From Scytonema sp. UIC 10036 (lineage in GTDB: Bacteria; Cyanobacteriota; Cyanobacteriia; Cyanobacteriales; Nostocaceae), in NCBI RefSeq assembly GCF_009725235.1, contig NZ_WJFC01000011.1, positions 1 through 64,000 on the forward strand: 64,000 nt of DNA, in the 5' to 3' direction. A program made the position numbers and the translations under genes. The notes below the pieces were generated by a model. That model saw only the letters and a list, made by a program, of their open reading frames with translations. It had not been told where the DNA came from and searched no databases. Shown here piece after piece: positions 18,346 through 26,655 of this stretch (position 1 is its first letter; the number at the start of each line of letters is the position of its first letter).

Positions 18346-19527
18346 AAAGATTTAGGGCTAGCTTTAGCAACTTTAAGTAAATTCCTTACAGGTAAACCAG
18401 TAGATTATCAAAATTTCCAGGAAATATGCCTCAAACTGGGACTTGATTGGTTGGCGATCGCGGACTTAGGAGAGACAGCCCCGGAAGCGCAGGTTTCTGC
18501 AAAATCCGAACCCAAAAGCGTCACAGCCCGCTTGGATTGGGGAGAAGCGAGCGATGTCTCCGTATTTTACGGACGCACAGTAGAACTTCAAACTTTACAA
18601 AAATGGATTGTGCACGATCGTTGCCGTTTGGTAGCCGTGTTGGGAATGGGAGGAATAGGCAAAACAACACTGGTAGCACGGGTTACCACAAATCTTCAGG
18701 CGAATTTTGACTATATTATATGGCGAAGCCTCCGCAATGCTCCACCTTTAAACAATCTCCTAGCGGATCTCGTGCCTTTTGTCTCAGATCAGCAAGAAAC
18801 CAAAGCAGAAATTAACCGACTCATCTACTACCTGCGCTCCTCACGTTGTCTGCTCATTTTGGATAATTGGGAAACAATTTTTCAAGGAGGCGATTATGTT
18901 GGACAGTATCTTCCGGGTTACGAAGGATATGGTGAACTACTGAGGGTAATCAGTGAAGCAACTCATCAAAGTTGTTTGATACTAACGAGCCGTGAAAAAC
19001 CAGCTGAAATTGCTGCCTTTGAAGGAGTAGAGCTAGAGGTGCGAACCCTAACATTACAGGGATCGCAGGAGATAGGACAAGCCCTAGTTCAAGCAAAAGG
19101 ACTCTCAGGAACTCAAGCGCAAAAACAAGAGTTGTGCGATCGCTACAGCAACACTCCCCTAGCAGTTTTAGAAGGAGACACAGATCAAATATGGTCGGTT
19201 GCTTTCAGTCCGGATGGACAAAGCCTTGCTAGTACTAGCGTCGATTGTACTGTTAGATTGTGGGACATCCATACAGGTAAGACTAGAAAAATTTTACGCG
19301 GACATACTCATTGGGTACTCTGTGCTGATTTTAGCGATCGAGAAGCAATTTTGGTGAGTGGAAGTGCAGATGCAACTATTAAGCTTTGGGATGTCAACAC
19401 AGGAGAGTGTGTCAAGACTCTGATAGCCGAGCGTGCTTATGAAGGAATGAATATTACGGGAGTGACAGGAATAACAGCAGCTCAGAAGCTGACGTTAAAA
19501 GCTTTGGGAGCAGTTGAGGAGGAATAG
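18340..19527 (+). pseudogene. NB-ARC/WD40 STAND gene with internal deletion
   Basis: An open frame of 395 codons starting with TTG. It has lost the first part of its helix-turn-helix (begins [20 protein letters not shown]). The NB-ARC part is readable: [16 protein letters not shown]-loop [15 protein letters not shown], kinase-2 [11 protein letters not shown] and TSREKP. After [11 protein letters not shown] the frame jumps directly to [20 protein letters not shown], that is into the terminal WD40 repeats, followed by the conserved tail ([12 protein letters not shown]). The ARC2/WHD helical part and most WD40 repeats are missing. It may still be translated, but a STAND switch without its regulatory arm is unlikely to work normally. 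It complements the remnant at 11358-12053, which lost the NTPase. Confidence 0.65.
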
Positions 19528-19559
19528 GTTTGAAGAAAGGTGCGGCAAATTAGTGAAAT

Positions 19560-20555
19560 TTATATACAAACAAATGTTTTCCCCTGCTGCAATTTTGTTA
19601 AATAGTCGTATATGCACAAATGAATCCAAAGCACAAGTTGACCGACAGCAAAGTCGTTGGGTGGGTATGGCCAGTTAGAAAGAATATTGAATGCTTCAGA
19701 GATAGCTAAATCAATTGCCATCTGTTGCGCCATATAGCGATCGCAACCCAAACGCTTTTCTGACCAAAACTCGGGAAGTACCCCAAGGAGTTTCAAGTCA
19801 ATCATAGGAAGCCCATCAGTCCAAGTCCAGTTCGCAATGGGGAGAAGCATGAGATCGATCCACCCATGCAGCCAACAGTCTTGCAATTTTAGCTTTCTTT
19901 CTTCAACCGTCACTAACCGACGGTTAAAGCACATGAAGGAATTTTCTGGTGAAGAATCTGTTGTTGAAACAGGGCTAGATTGTCCTCCCTCAGCAGTCAG
20001 CCAGTAGGTCTTGCCATTTTCCTGAAACTGAGACAGAAAGATGAAGACGTGGCTGGGGTCATTTTTTAGTGCCTCGCAATCTTGAGTCACCCAGACGATG
20101 TCACCCATCTTTGGGCAAGCATTTGGTTGCGCTAAATTCCACCCAATCAGTGCGCTCTTTAATGTTCCATCAACTTTTGTGTACCCAGTTTGTACTTGAG
20201 GATGGGGCTTGTACGCGGTGTCAGAAGTAAACTTAGTAATATTCTTTGTGATGGAGCAGACAATCTGCTTGTCCTCCTCTTCAGTGTGTTCATTGTTACA
20301 CGTAGCATCCGTGCCGTTGACCGTACAGCCATCACGGTAACCGAGAGACCAAAGCAGCCAACTGGCAGTAAATTTGCACGTGCTGCCATCTGATGGCATC
20401 CAGACATTGTTAGTCATTTGCTGAAACTTTTCTTTGCCACAGGATTGGGGGTAGTATACATCCTCAGTCGATTTGTAGGGATAGTCACAAGGAAGGTGGC
20501 AAATGAGAAGAAACAAGGCAAGTCGGCGAAGTACATCTTCAGTTGAGTAAGCCAT
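19560..20555 (-). CDS. Uncharacterised cysteine-peptidase-like protein
   Basis: A 331-residue, cysteine-rich protein. A possible papain/NlpC/CHAP-like layout is visible: Cys60 in STCKFTASWLLWSLGY, then PKMGDIVWVTQDC, then DPSHVFIFLSQF with His169, then YWLTAEGGQSS with an acidic residue. Order and spacing (Cys, GDIV strand, His, Glu/Asn) are those of peptidoglycan amidases, but the assignment is inference. The N-terminus (RRLALFLLICHLPC) is short and hydrophobic but not a classic signal peptide. The C-terminal 110 residues are helical and tryptophan-rich. There is no clear ribosome binding site at 20555. A 40-bp internal piece of this gene (about 20010-20060) reappears at about 26605-26650. 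Genes to its right are wall-related, which supports a cell-wall role. Confidence 0.5.
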   Translation of the reverse strand: MAYSTEDVLRRLALFLLICHLPCDYPYKSTEDVYYPQSCGKEKFQQMTNNVWMPSDGSTCKFTASWLLWSLGYRDGCTVNGTDATCNNEHTEEEDKQIVCSITKNITKFTSDTAYKPHPQVQTGYTKVDGTLKSALIGWNLAQPNACPKMGDIVWVTQDCEALKNDPSHVFIFLSQFQENGKTYWLTAEGGQSSPVSTTDSSPENSFMCFNRRLVTVEERKLKLQDCWLHGWIDLMLLPIANWTWTDGLPMIDLKLLGVLPEFWSEKRLGCDRYMAQQMAIDLAISEAFNILSNWPYPPNDFAVGQLVLWIHLCIYDYLTKLQQGKTFVCI

Positions 20556-20764
20556 GGTAATTGGTTTTGGTATTGCAACAAAAGATGTGGAGAGTCAAGT
20601 TGCTTTGCTCCAATTCGTAGTATGCGCTTCCCGAACGTAGTTCGTAATTCGTACTTATTTCCTCATGCTGAAATAGGAGGTTTGTAGTGAGGATGTTTCG
20701 CATTTTTTCATGACTTTTTGCTAGATCTGCTTTGTTTTGCACAGCAAGCCCTTAACTTTGATAA

Positions 20765-20842
20765 CTTTAAGATATTTGTAAAACTTTAAGAAAGCATCTA
20801 AGAAATGTCACGATGAGAGCATGACATTTGTCATGTGATTGG
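20765..20842 (-). promoter_or_regulatory. Palindromic regulator box, copy 1
   Basis: In minus-strand sense: ATGACAAATGTCATG, a short spacer ending in ATCG, TGACATTTCTTAGATGC, then TTTTACAAATATC. The same arrangement recurs at 26508-26567, 31297-31363 and 37195-37265. The inverted half-sites (TGACAAAT / ACATTT) suit a dimeric NarL-type regulator. It lies about 210-290 bases upstream of the cysteine-peptidase-like gene. Confidence 0.55.
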
Positions 20843-20961
20843 TTTCACGCACTCAACAAACGTTAACTCCAAAAAAAATAATCCCCAGCCTTAAGAAAGG
20901 AAAAAAGCGCAAAAGCGTCAAGAGCTAAAAGTCTTTGACGCAACCACACCTAAGAATTTTA

Positions 20962-21115
20962 GCTTTGTTGGGTTGAGCACGAGCGTTACCCAACAAATGC
21001 TCTAGATGTTGGGTTTCGTTCCTCAAACGCCAGTCCCCTACAGAGGGAAACCCTCCTATGGCGCATTCGCGCCACGCTTCGCTATCAGGGCTGGCTCCCC
21101 AACCTACGTGTTTTG
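20962..21115. repeat. Dispersed cyanobacterial repeat
   Basis: Contains TTGTTGGGTTGAGCACGAG, then TACCCAACAAATG, then TGTTGGGTTTCGTTCCTC, followed by a GCGCATTCGCGCCACGC palindrome and CCCCAACCTACG. It is related to the repeats at 745-862 and 39736-39785. No gene is present between 20556 and 21191. Confidence 0.6.
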
Positions 21116-21191
21116 GAATTTATGTCTCAGCCCTTGTAGTATTGGGAGCCTTTCTTGGTGTCTTTGCGTGAGTTGCGATCGCACAAGAAGG

Positions 21192-21701
21192 TTAGTTAGC
21201 TGTGAGAGAAGTAGCTAAAGTACTCAGTGCTTTCCACGTTTTGTGTCCAATTATACCATTAGAAATGAGTTGTTGACTTTCTTGAAACGCCCGCACAGCT
21301 GCTTCTGTTTTTTCTCTGAAAAAACCATCAATGGCACCATCTTGATAAAATCCACCTCTAAAAAGAACTTCCTGAACAATTGCGACCTGTTGACCATAAC
21401 TGTTACGATGTAAAACGGGTTTATTAACTGGGGTGTTTGCACGCAGGGATTGCCAAGTCAAAGGACCAGCAATACCATCCTGTTTGAGAAGGAATTGGTA
21501 TTGGACAATTTTAACCGCTGCTTGAGTTTTGATACCAAAAAAACTGTCCACTGTGAGGCAATCGCCATTAGGAATTCTGCAATTCAATAGTTCTTGCAAT
21601 TCTTTCACTTTTGGACCATTAGCACCAATTCTGAGAATGGGGTCGATTGCTGTTGTAGCTACCTGCATAGTGAATGCCTCGTGGATGACATAATCACTCA
21701 T
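21192..21701 (-). CDS. Double peptidoglycan-binding domain protein
   Basis: A 169-residue protein with two PG_binding_1 repeats: residues 25-85 (LRIGANGPKVKELQELLN, VDSFFGIKTQAAVKIVQYQ, DGIAGPLTWQSL) and 98-160 (YGQQVAIVQEVL, AIDGFFREKTEAAVRAFQ, NGIIGHKTWKAL). These domains bind peptidoglycan or its precursors. No catalytic domain and no clear signal peptide are seen. AAAGGA precedes the ATG at 21701. It is upstream of, and on the same strand as, the cysteine-peptidase-like gene. It probably acts as an adaptor or as a partner of neighbouring wall enzymes. Confidence 0.8.
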   Translation of the reverse strand: MSDYVIHEAFTMQVATTAIDPILRIGANGPKVKELQELLNCRIPNGDCLTVDSFFGIKTQAAVKIVQYQFLLKQDGIAGPLTWQSLRANTPVNKPVLHRNSYGQQVAIVQEVLFRGGFYQDGAIDGFFREKTEAAVRAFQESQQLISNGIIGHKTWKALSTLATSLTAN

Positions 21702-21770
21702 TCATCCTTTTTGGTTGTATAAACGGATAATATTAAGCATTTTCTGGAAGAATATTTAGTTTTTTACGGG

Positions 21771-22511
21771 CTACTTATCCAGATGCAACCTTGATATCAC
21801 AGCAATTGGTAAGGTACTTTCGTACCAGTTATGAGGTAGATTTGCATCTTCCCCAGCATTTTTAACAATCGTCATGATTCTCTTCATATCTTCTACCCGA
21901 TGGCGGTAACAGCCATTAGAGCCATTTCCAGCCATTAAGTTCCCTTCACGTCCGTGGAATCCTATATTTACAGGATTACCATTTTTATCTTTCTCACCTT
22001 CAGGAGAATAAAAATTCCCATAAGCAGGCTTAAAAGCAGGGCTGCGATCGGGCTTAATATAATCTAGTGTATAAATCCCCGATTTGATATGCCATTCATA
22101 ATAACGCGAGCCTACAGCCTTAAATTTCTCCTGATGAATCTGACCATTTTTACTTTTATAGATGAGAGTGGTTGTAACATCTTGTGAAGTTTTTCCAATT
22201 TCAAAAACAAACATTACAGGAGATTTTATTTTTTTCTCAGGATTGTAGCCAAAGGTATTAAGACAAGCTTCAGTGGTTTTTTTATCCCCCTGTTGAGGTA
22301 GCTGATTGAGCAATCCATTTAAACATTGATTGTTCTCTTTCGTTATACTTGGATCGTAATAAACACTTTTCGTAGCCTTAAACTTCTCAAAATTATAAGC
22401 ATATATATGTGCTGCATTTGATTTTTGAGGTTGAAATATAATATTGATGAGGGAATACTTTACAAGTATAATTGCTACAAAACAAGCAATTTTTAAGATT
22501 TTTTTCAGCAT
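21771..22511 (-). CDS. L,D-transpeptidase (YkuD)-like secreted protein
   Basis: A 246-residue protein with an N-terminal membrane/signal segment (ILKIACFVAIILVKYSLINI). The C-terminal catalytic pattern is GFHGREG (His186) followed by NGSNGCYRH (Cys201), which matches the YkuD H-G...S-x-G-C-x-R signature; the His-Cys spacing of 15 residues is standard. Such enzymes form 3-3 cross-links in peptidoglycan or attach proteins to it, and act in the periplasm. Two cysteines at about 63 and 83 could form a disulfide. Neighbouring genes on the same strand encode a peptidoglycan-binding protein and a secreted protein. A second, divergent L,D-transpeptidase family lies at 34-37 kb. Confidence 0.75.
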   Translation of the reverse strand: MLKKILKIACFVAIILVKYSLINIIFQPQKSNAAHIYAYNFEKFKATKSVYYDPSITKENNQCLNGLLNQLPQQGDKKTTEACLNTFGYNPEKKIKSPVMFVFEIGKTSQDVTTTLIYKSKNGQIHQEKFKAVGSRYYEWHIKSGIYTLDYIKPDRSPAFKPAYGNFYSPEGEKDKNGNPVNIGFHGREGNLMAGNGSNGCYRHRVEDMKRIMTIVKNAGEDANLPHNWYESTLPIAVISRLHLDK

Positions 22512-22598
22512 AAATGAGGTATTAATGTAAAAACTTACATAACTTTGTAACTAAATACCAACCTACTTGAAATTCTGACAAATAACAAATGAGAAATG

Positions 22599-23162
22599 CT
22601 AATAATTAAAATGCTTTTTCCATCCCTGTTCTAAAGGTAAAGATAAACTGTTGTGCTTGTGAGTAGGGATTGGTGTAAGCAAGCGATTGTTGCTTTCAAA
22701 AATTTTATAAGCTGCAATTGTACATATGGTTTGTGAGTCTAACAGTTTTTCACTGCTCTCTTCAACTGCAATAGGGGTTGAAGGATGTCTTCCGATTTGA
22801 AAAAGCATCATTTTGCGTTCTCCTCCTTCGTAATCAGTCAATTGAGATTGCCAAGGCTTTCTGGATTCATTTCGCCATTTTGGAATGCTATTTGTGGAAG
22901 CACTGAGTCGAATTGGAGTTTCTAAAACCGTTCCGTCATTCAAAAAATTTCTGGAGATGGGATTTTGCAACAAGCAGCCGTTTTGACGGGTAAACGTTAC
23001 AAGCCCAGGGGTTACTTCACGCTTGACAACTCTTACAGAAGATTCGTTATGCTGTAGCGCTTTTATATTCCTTGAAGGAGACATTGCTACTTGTGCAATA
23101 GCTTGAGCATAAGGTACGCTAGCTAAAAGAGTCGCGATCGCAAAACGAAAAAACAGTTTCAT
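22599..23162 (-). CDS. Secreted protein of unknown function
   Basis: A 187-residue protein with a clear Sec signal peptide (MKLFFRFAIATLLASVPYAQ, then AIAQ, probable cleavage after AQA/AIA). The mature part is basic and polar, with two cysteines (NGCLLQNP and SQTICTIAAY). No family is recognised. It is the first of the minus-strand genes 23162-21192. Its proximity to L,D-transpeptidase and peptidoglycan-binding genes suggests a periplasmic or wall role. Confidence 0.6.
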   Translation of the reverse strand: MKLFFRFAIATLLASVPYAQAIAQVAMSPSRNIKALQHNESSVRVVKREVTPGLVTFTRQNGCLLQNPISRNFLNDGTVLETPIRLSASTNSIPKWRNESRKPWQSQLTDYEGGERKMMLFQIGRHPSTPIAVEESSEKLLDSQTICTIAAYKIFESNNRLLTPIPTHKHNSLSLPLEQGWKKHFNY

Positions 23163-23787
23163 AATTAACCTCGTTAGAAGATAGATTGGTTATTTTTTGA
23201 ATAAAAGACATGATGGTTTGTAGAAATATTCGTTTGAAACATTTCTACTCTGTTAGAGTTTTGCCGTTATAAAGGCGTATGATTTAGGTGATTAGCAACT
23301 TAAAATTTTTTCTTGATGAGGTGCAACTGCAACTCTCTATATACCTGTCGTCTGATATGCGAAATATGCGTTCAGCCAGTTCTGTTTGTGTGAAACTTGC
23401 TATAGTAAATCAGACATATTTCACCTCACTGAGTAAGGTTTTGAACCTACAAAACATAAGTTTTCATCCTTACATTATTAAATAGATGCAAGTGAAATCA
23501 GCTTATGCACTTAAATCTAAAAAACGGAACTAGGATTTACGCACTGTACAAATTGACCATCATATGGATCGACGAATCACAGTCGTTTCAAATGTTGTAG
23601 GGGCGCTTTGCCTTGCGTCCTTACAATGGGTGATGTTGGTTCTAATTCCTTGGATAATAGACCAGTTTTGTGGCTCCAATGACTTGAGTTTTAAGAGCCT
23701 TTAAAAATAAATGGGACGGGCTAAGAGCACCATCCCACAAGAAAAATATAGATGAAAAAGTTGGATATTTTTTAATTTAGAAGTCCA
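23163..23787. other. Intergenic region with partial promoter element and repeat
   Basis: GCAACTGCAACTCTCTATAT at about 23323-23342 matches the downstream half of the repeated promoter element of the 26-40 kb region, but the GGTTTTATTCA half is absent. A GTAGGGGCGCTTTGCCTTGC repeat follows at about 23599-23625, related to the one near 1613. No gene is seen. Confidence 0.4.
23713..23738 (-). terminator. Terminator-like hairpin, GGGACGGGCT type
   Basis: GGGACGGGCTAAGAGCACCATCCC can fold with the outer GGGA(C/T)GG pairing to CCATCCC. Close copies lie at 26374-26400 and 31490-31517, each downstream of a member or remnant of the same secreted-protein family. It is therefore probably the family's terminator. 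Confidence 0.5.
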
Positions 23788-24354
23788 TCACCAATCGCTA
23801 CTGCAGCTACTACCGCCACTATCACTACTGGAGCTACTGCTGCCAGTATCAATACTGCAGCTACTATCGTTGTCATTCCACCAACTTCCGCCACTATTGT
23901 CGCCACTCCACTCACTTGTGCTACTATTATCGCCGCTCCACCCAATACTAACGACATCACTCCTTTTTCTGTTTTTATCATTACGGACTCTCCACTTAGA
24001 AACGATCGCTCTTAAAATGAGTAGTGCGATAATTAATTTCATTGTCCTATAAAAAAAATAAAGTAGTGAAGTGCTTGGTGATGTGGTGCTTGAAGAACCA
24101 TTGATAGCTGTATTGCTAACATCACAAAGTGGGTCAATATTTGGAACATTATTTCTGCCGTAACAATCAATATCTTGATTTAAAATGCCAGTGGAATTGA
24201 CAGTTAAGTTATTAGCATTTACAAAAGTTTCAAAACCATCAGTTGAATCCTTAATTTGTTGATTCACCACTTGAGCACTGGCAACATCTGCAAACAAAAT
24301 AGTAGTTGCTGATAAACTTAATAAGCCGATGGTAGCAATTTTTTTAGCAAACAT
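23788..24354 (-). CDS. Secreted protein, constant N-terminus with Ser/Gly/Cys-rich tail
   Basis: A 188-residue protein with a signal peptide (MFAKKIATIGLLSLSATTIL...ASA). The next 75 residues (QVVNQQIKDSTDGFETFVNA, GILNQDIDCYGRNNVP, DPLCDVSNTAI) are homologous to the three larger proteins at 25083, 31561 and 37400. After that the sequence is unrelated: a hydrophobic segment (LLYFFYRTMKLIIALLILRA) and a tail with repeated WSGDNS units and dense Ser, Gly, Trp and Cys. The family thus keeps a constant export module and varies its C-terminus. It is the most divergent member and has no copy of the TGAATAAAACC promoter element upstream. Function unknown. Confidence 0.65.
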   Translation of the reverse strand: MFAKKIATIGLLSLSATTILFADVASAQVVNQQIKDSTDGFETFVNANNLTVNSTGILNQDIDCYGRNNVPNIDPLCDVSNTAINGSSSTTSPSTSLLYFFYRTMKLIIALLILRAIVSKWRVRNDKNRKRSDVVSIGWSGDNSSTSEWSGDNSGGSWWNDNDSSCSIDTGSSSSSSDSGGSSCSSDW

Positions 24355-24427
24355 AACTGACCCCTAATTATTTAAGTAATAATTTTGACAACTTTATCAA
24401 TAAAAATCAAAAACCCATGAGTTACCT

Positions 24428-24468
24428 CTAGATCCCCGACTTCTTGGAGCAAGAAGTCGGGGATCTAG
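24428..24468. repeat. Perfect hairpin repeat
   Basis: AGATCCCCGACTTCTT, short loop GGAGC, AAGAAGTCGGGGATCT. This REP-like palindrome is common in cyanobacterial intergenic DNA. It has no T-tail. Confidence 0.7.
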
Positions 24469-24639
24469 CAGCTTTTAAAACCGCACTAGGCGCAGAGAAC
24501 ACGGGGAAAGAGTTCATGATGCCTACTTACAATTCTTGTTACAAGAGCCTTCAGTACGACTGATAACTGCACCTGTAAAAGTATTGATAACTTCATCAAA
24601 GCATTTTCCATTTTTCATCTGCATCAAGTAGACGCTCGG

Positions 24640-25082
24640 TCTGTCGAACTCACGTTAAAATGAATTGCGAGCCAAAAAAGAAATGACCCTCTTGTCAGCA
24701 CCCCGTACTAAAGTAACGGGGCTTCGTGCCTCGAAATTTTAGTTAGCTGACCAGCTTAAGTCTTAACTGACTGCGTTATTGGCAAGAGTTAAAGTCTCAC
24801 CTACAGATGCGAAGCCAGTTTGTAGTTCTGAAATTGGATGGTTAAACAGGTTTACAAGGGGTAAGCCAGTGCTGTCCGAAAAGTACCGACCAATAACCTT
24901 GGCAAGGCTAACATTACTCCTGAAAGGGAAGGCTCTACGGAGCAAAACCATTATGCGTACAGGGTAAACGGTTTGAGATGGTAACTGTCCCATTGAAAGT
25001 ACAGCACAAAAGTACACCGAACTTAGTCACCCCAAGGCGGTAATGGTTCACAATATAAAGCCGTCCTAGAAGTTATGTCTTA
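24640..25082. mobile_element. Possible remnant of an IS200/IS605-type element end
   Basis: This stretch has no credible gene but high GC and structured motifs: GTCAGCACCCCGTACTAAAG, TAACGGGGCTTC, then ACAAGGGGTAAGCCAGTG and GGAAGGCTCTACGGAGC. The GTCAGCACCCCGTA piece recurs at 62697-62710. It resembles, from memory, the structured non-coding ends next to cyanobacterial IS200/IS605 (TnpB) elements, but no transposase or TnpB is present. It joins directly to the altered 3' end of the next gene. Confidence 0.25.
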
Positions 25083-26135
25083 TTAATATGGCATTGTGGG
25101 GTTCTCGGTTTTGTCATCGCCATTCACATTGTGAACGTTTGGGACGAAAGAAGCACAGTTAGCGATCGCTCTGGTGTAAGCTTCTTGACGAGAGACTGCA
25201 CCGGAGTTGAGTCGTTGCTCGAAAGTTTGTTGGTTGTTGACAACACTCATCGCCACAAGAAATGCGCTTTCCATCTTATTTTGAACAGCATCCCGACTTT
25301 CGATAGTATCCATGCCAGTGCTAGAAATATCCAACGCAAAACCCAAACCACCACCACCAATGCGCTTTGGCTTGAGAGCGAAACCTTGGCGGTAGTTCAC
25401 CGATGCGCCACAAGCCGAACGATATTGGAACGAGAAAGCTTCACCGCCAGTTCCGGGTGCTTGCGAACCAAACTGAATGTGGTTGTGTCGCGCACCTTCC
25501 ACCTTGACACGTGTGCTGGGGGAAACATTGGGGGCGACAGTTGTAGCACCAGTAGTTACAGATTGTTGGTTCTTTTGGTCACCAACCGAAGAGCTAGAAC
25601 TGTTATTGACATGACCGACTGTGGCCGAACCACCTTGAGCATTGTTCTCATTGGTATTGTGGCTGTTACCACTGTCGCGGATTGTGGCTTTGGCATCAGA
25701 GCTACTGTTGGATTCACTACTGCTGTTTGAATCAGAGTTGGCTGTGGTGGGAGTAATCACAGTTGTGTTTGTGCCACCGTTTTCTACCTGTTGGCTGATA
25801 CTGGGAATATTGGTAGTTGATGAATCGGTTTCGCGCTTGGGTTCGGGCTCGTCTGTTGGTGAAGAGGTGCGGTGTGAATCATAAATTGCCGTGTTGCGAG
25901 CATCGCAACGTGGGTCAATCTGTGGAACATCATTTCTTGCTTCACAATCAATGGCTTGATTTAAAATTCCTGTAGGATTTTCCGTGTAGTTCGCTGCATC
26001 TACAAATGTCTCCGGGCCATTAGCCACACCCTTTATCTGTTGATTCACCACTTGAGCTGAGGCAACATTTGCAAATAAAATCGCAGTGGTTGATAAACTT
26101 AATAAACTGATGGTAGCAATTTTTTTAGCAAACAT
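25083..26135 (-). CDS. Secreted Ser/Asn/Thr-rich protein, family copy 1
   Basis: A 350-residue exported protein. The signal peptide (MFAKKIATISLLSLSTTAIL, cleavage near ASA-Q) is followed by a conserved module with two cysteine motifs (IDCEARNDVP, DPRCDARNT). About residues 85-200 are a low-complexity linker rich in Ser, Asn and Thr. The C-terminal domain (GARHNHIQFGSQAPGTGGEA, SACGASVNYRQG, GGGGLGFALDISSTGMDT) ends in a helical part with QQTFEQRLNSGAVSRQEAY. No known family. The copy is almost identical to those at 31561 and 37400, except that its last about 20 residues (VHNVNGDDKTENPTMPY) are replaced where the IS-like remnant begins. The RBS TAGGAGT is well placed. A promoter element lies at 26281-26345. 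Confidence 0.7.
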   Translation of the reverse strand: MFAKKIATISLLSLSTTAILFANVASAQVVNQQIKGVANGPETFVDAANYTENPTGILNQAIDCEARNDVPQIDPRCDARNTAIYDSHRTSSPTDEPEPKRETDSSTTNIPSISQQVENGGTNTTVITPTTANSDSNSSSESNSSSDAKATIRDSGNSHNTNENNAQGGSATVGHVNNSSSSSVGDQKNQQSVTTGATTVAPNVSPSTRVKVEGARHNHIQFGSQAPGTGGEAFSFQYRSACGASVNYRQGFALKPKRIGGGGLGFALDISSTGMDTIESRDAVQNKMESAFLVAMSVVNNQQTFEQRLNSGAVSRQEAYTRAIANCASFVPNVHNVNGDDKTENPTMPY

Positions 26136-26280
26136 AACTGACTCCTAATGATTTAAGTAATAACTTTGACGACTTGATAAATAAAAATCAAAAACAAGTG
26201 AGAGAGCGTTGTCTGGGTGTTGATCGCACCAGTAGATGAGTGAGGTGACTATCAGTGAACATCTTTGTTATCCCACCCGC

Positions 26281-26345
26281 GACTCTCTATATATTTCTGC
26301 TCTTGGATTCAAGGTTTTATTCACTCTCCGGAAAATTTTTTGAGA
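26281..26345 (-). promoter_or_regulatory. Shared promoter element, copy 1
   Basis: In minus-strand sense: an AAAAAATTTTCC tract, GGAGAGTGAATAAAACC, 17 nt, then AATATATAGAGAGTCGC. The start of the downstream gene is 146 bases away. The spacing fits a -35/-10 pair with an upstream A/T-tract. Other copies: 31393, 32795, 34980, 35988, 36517, 38632, 39500 and, for the first half, 43957. Confidence 0.65.
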
Positions 26346-26373
26346 GAATGGTATGAAGAGTAGCTCAACATCA

Positions 26374-26400
26374 ATGGGACGGGCTATAAGCACCGTCCCA
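26374..26400 (-). terminator. Terminator-like hairpin, GGGACGGGCT type
   Basis: GGGACGGGCTATAAGCACCGTCCC. The outer arms GGGACGG / CCGTCCC pair perfectly. It sits upstream of family copy 1, left of a fragment of another family member's 3' end, and so is probably that lost gene's terminator. Confidence 0.5.
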
Positions 26401-26507
26401 GTCGAAAAATTCTAGCGGTTCTCAGTTAAATGAAGTACAGATTCATCTGCGTTCATCTGCGGTTCTTTTTTAAGGTATTGATTAAGTTGATAACCTAAAG
26501 ATATCTG

Positions 26508-26567
26508 TAAAACTTTCAGAAAGTATCGAATAAATGTGACAATGAGAGTATGACATTTGCCATTCAC
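26508..26567 (-). promoter_or_regulatory. Palindromic regulator box, copy 2
   Basis: In minus-strand sense: ATGGCAAATGTCATACTC, then TGTCACATTTATTCGATAC and TTTTACAGATATC. It has the same layout as 20765-20842. It lies between a gene fragment and the terminator-like hairpin, so its present target is unclear. Confidence 0.5.
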
Positions 26568-26569
26568 AA

Positions 26570-26655
26570 GGGATTTAGTTGCAACCAACAGCAGTGCAAG
26601 TGCGAGGCTTTTTCCTGAAACTGAGACAGAAAGATGAATACGTGGCTGGCATTGG
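26570..26655 (-). pseudogene. Mosaic of two gene fragments
   Basis: AGTTGCAACCAACAGCAGTG at about 26577-26596 is the 3' end of the secreted-protein family (encoding TCTAVGCN and stop). Directly after it, CCTGAAACTGAGACAGAAAG at about 26610-26630 with the following ACGTGGCTGG matches 20018-20055, inside the cysteine-peptidase-like gene. The two pieces are fused without a reading frame. Confidence 0.6.

Noticed and set aside
25131..25730. 199-codon plus-strand frame antisense to secreted-protein copy 1 (and equivalents at 31546 and 37385)
   Set aside because: Shadow of the low-complexity S/N/T-rich gene on the other strand; it recurs only because the gene is duplicated.
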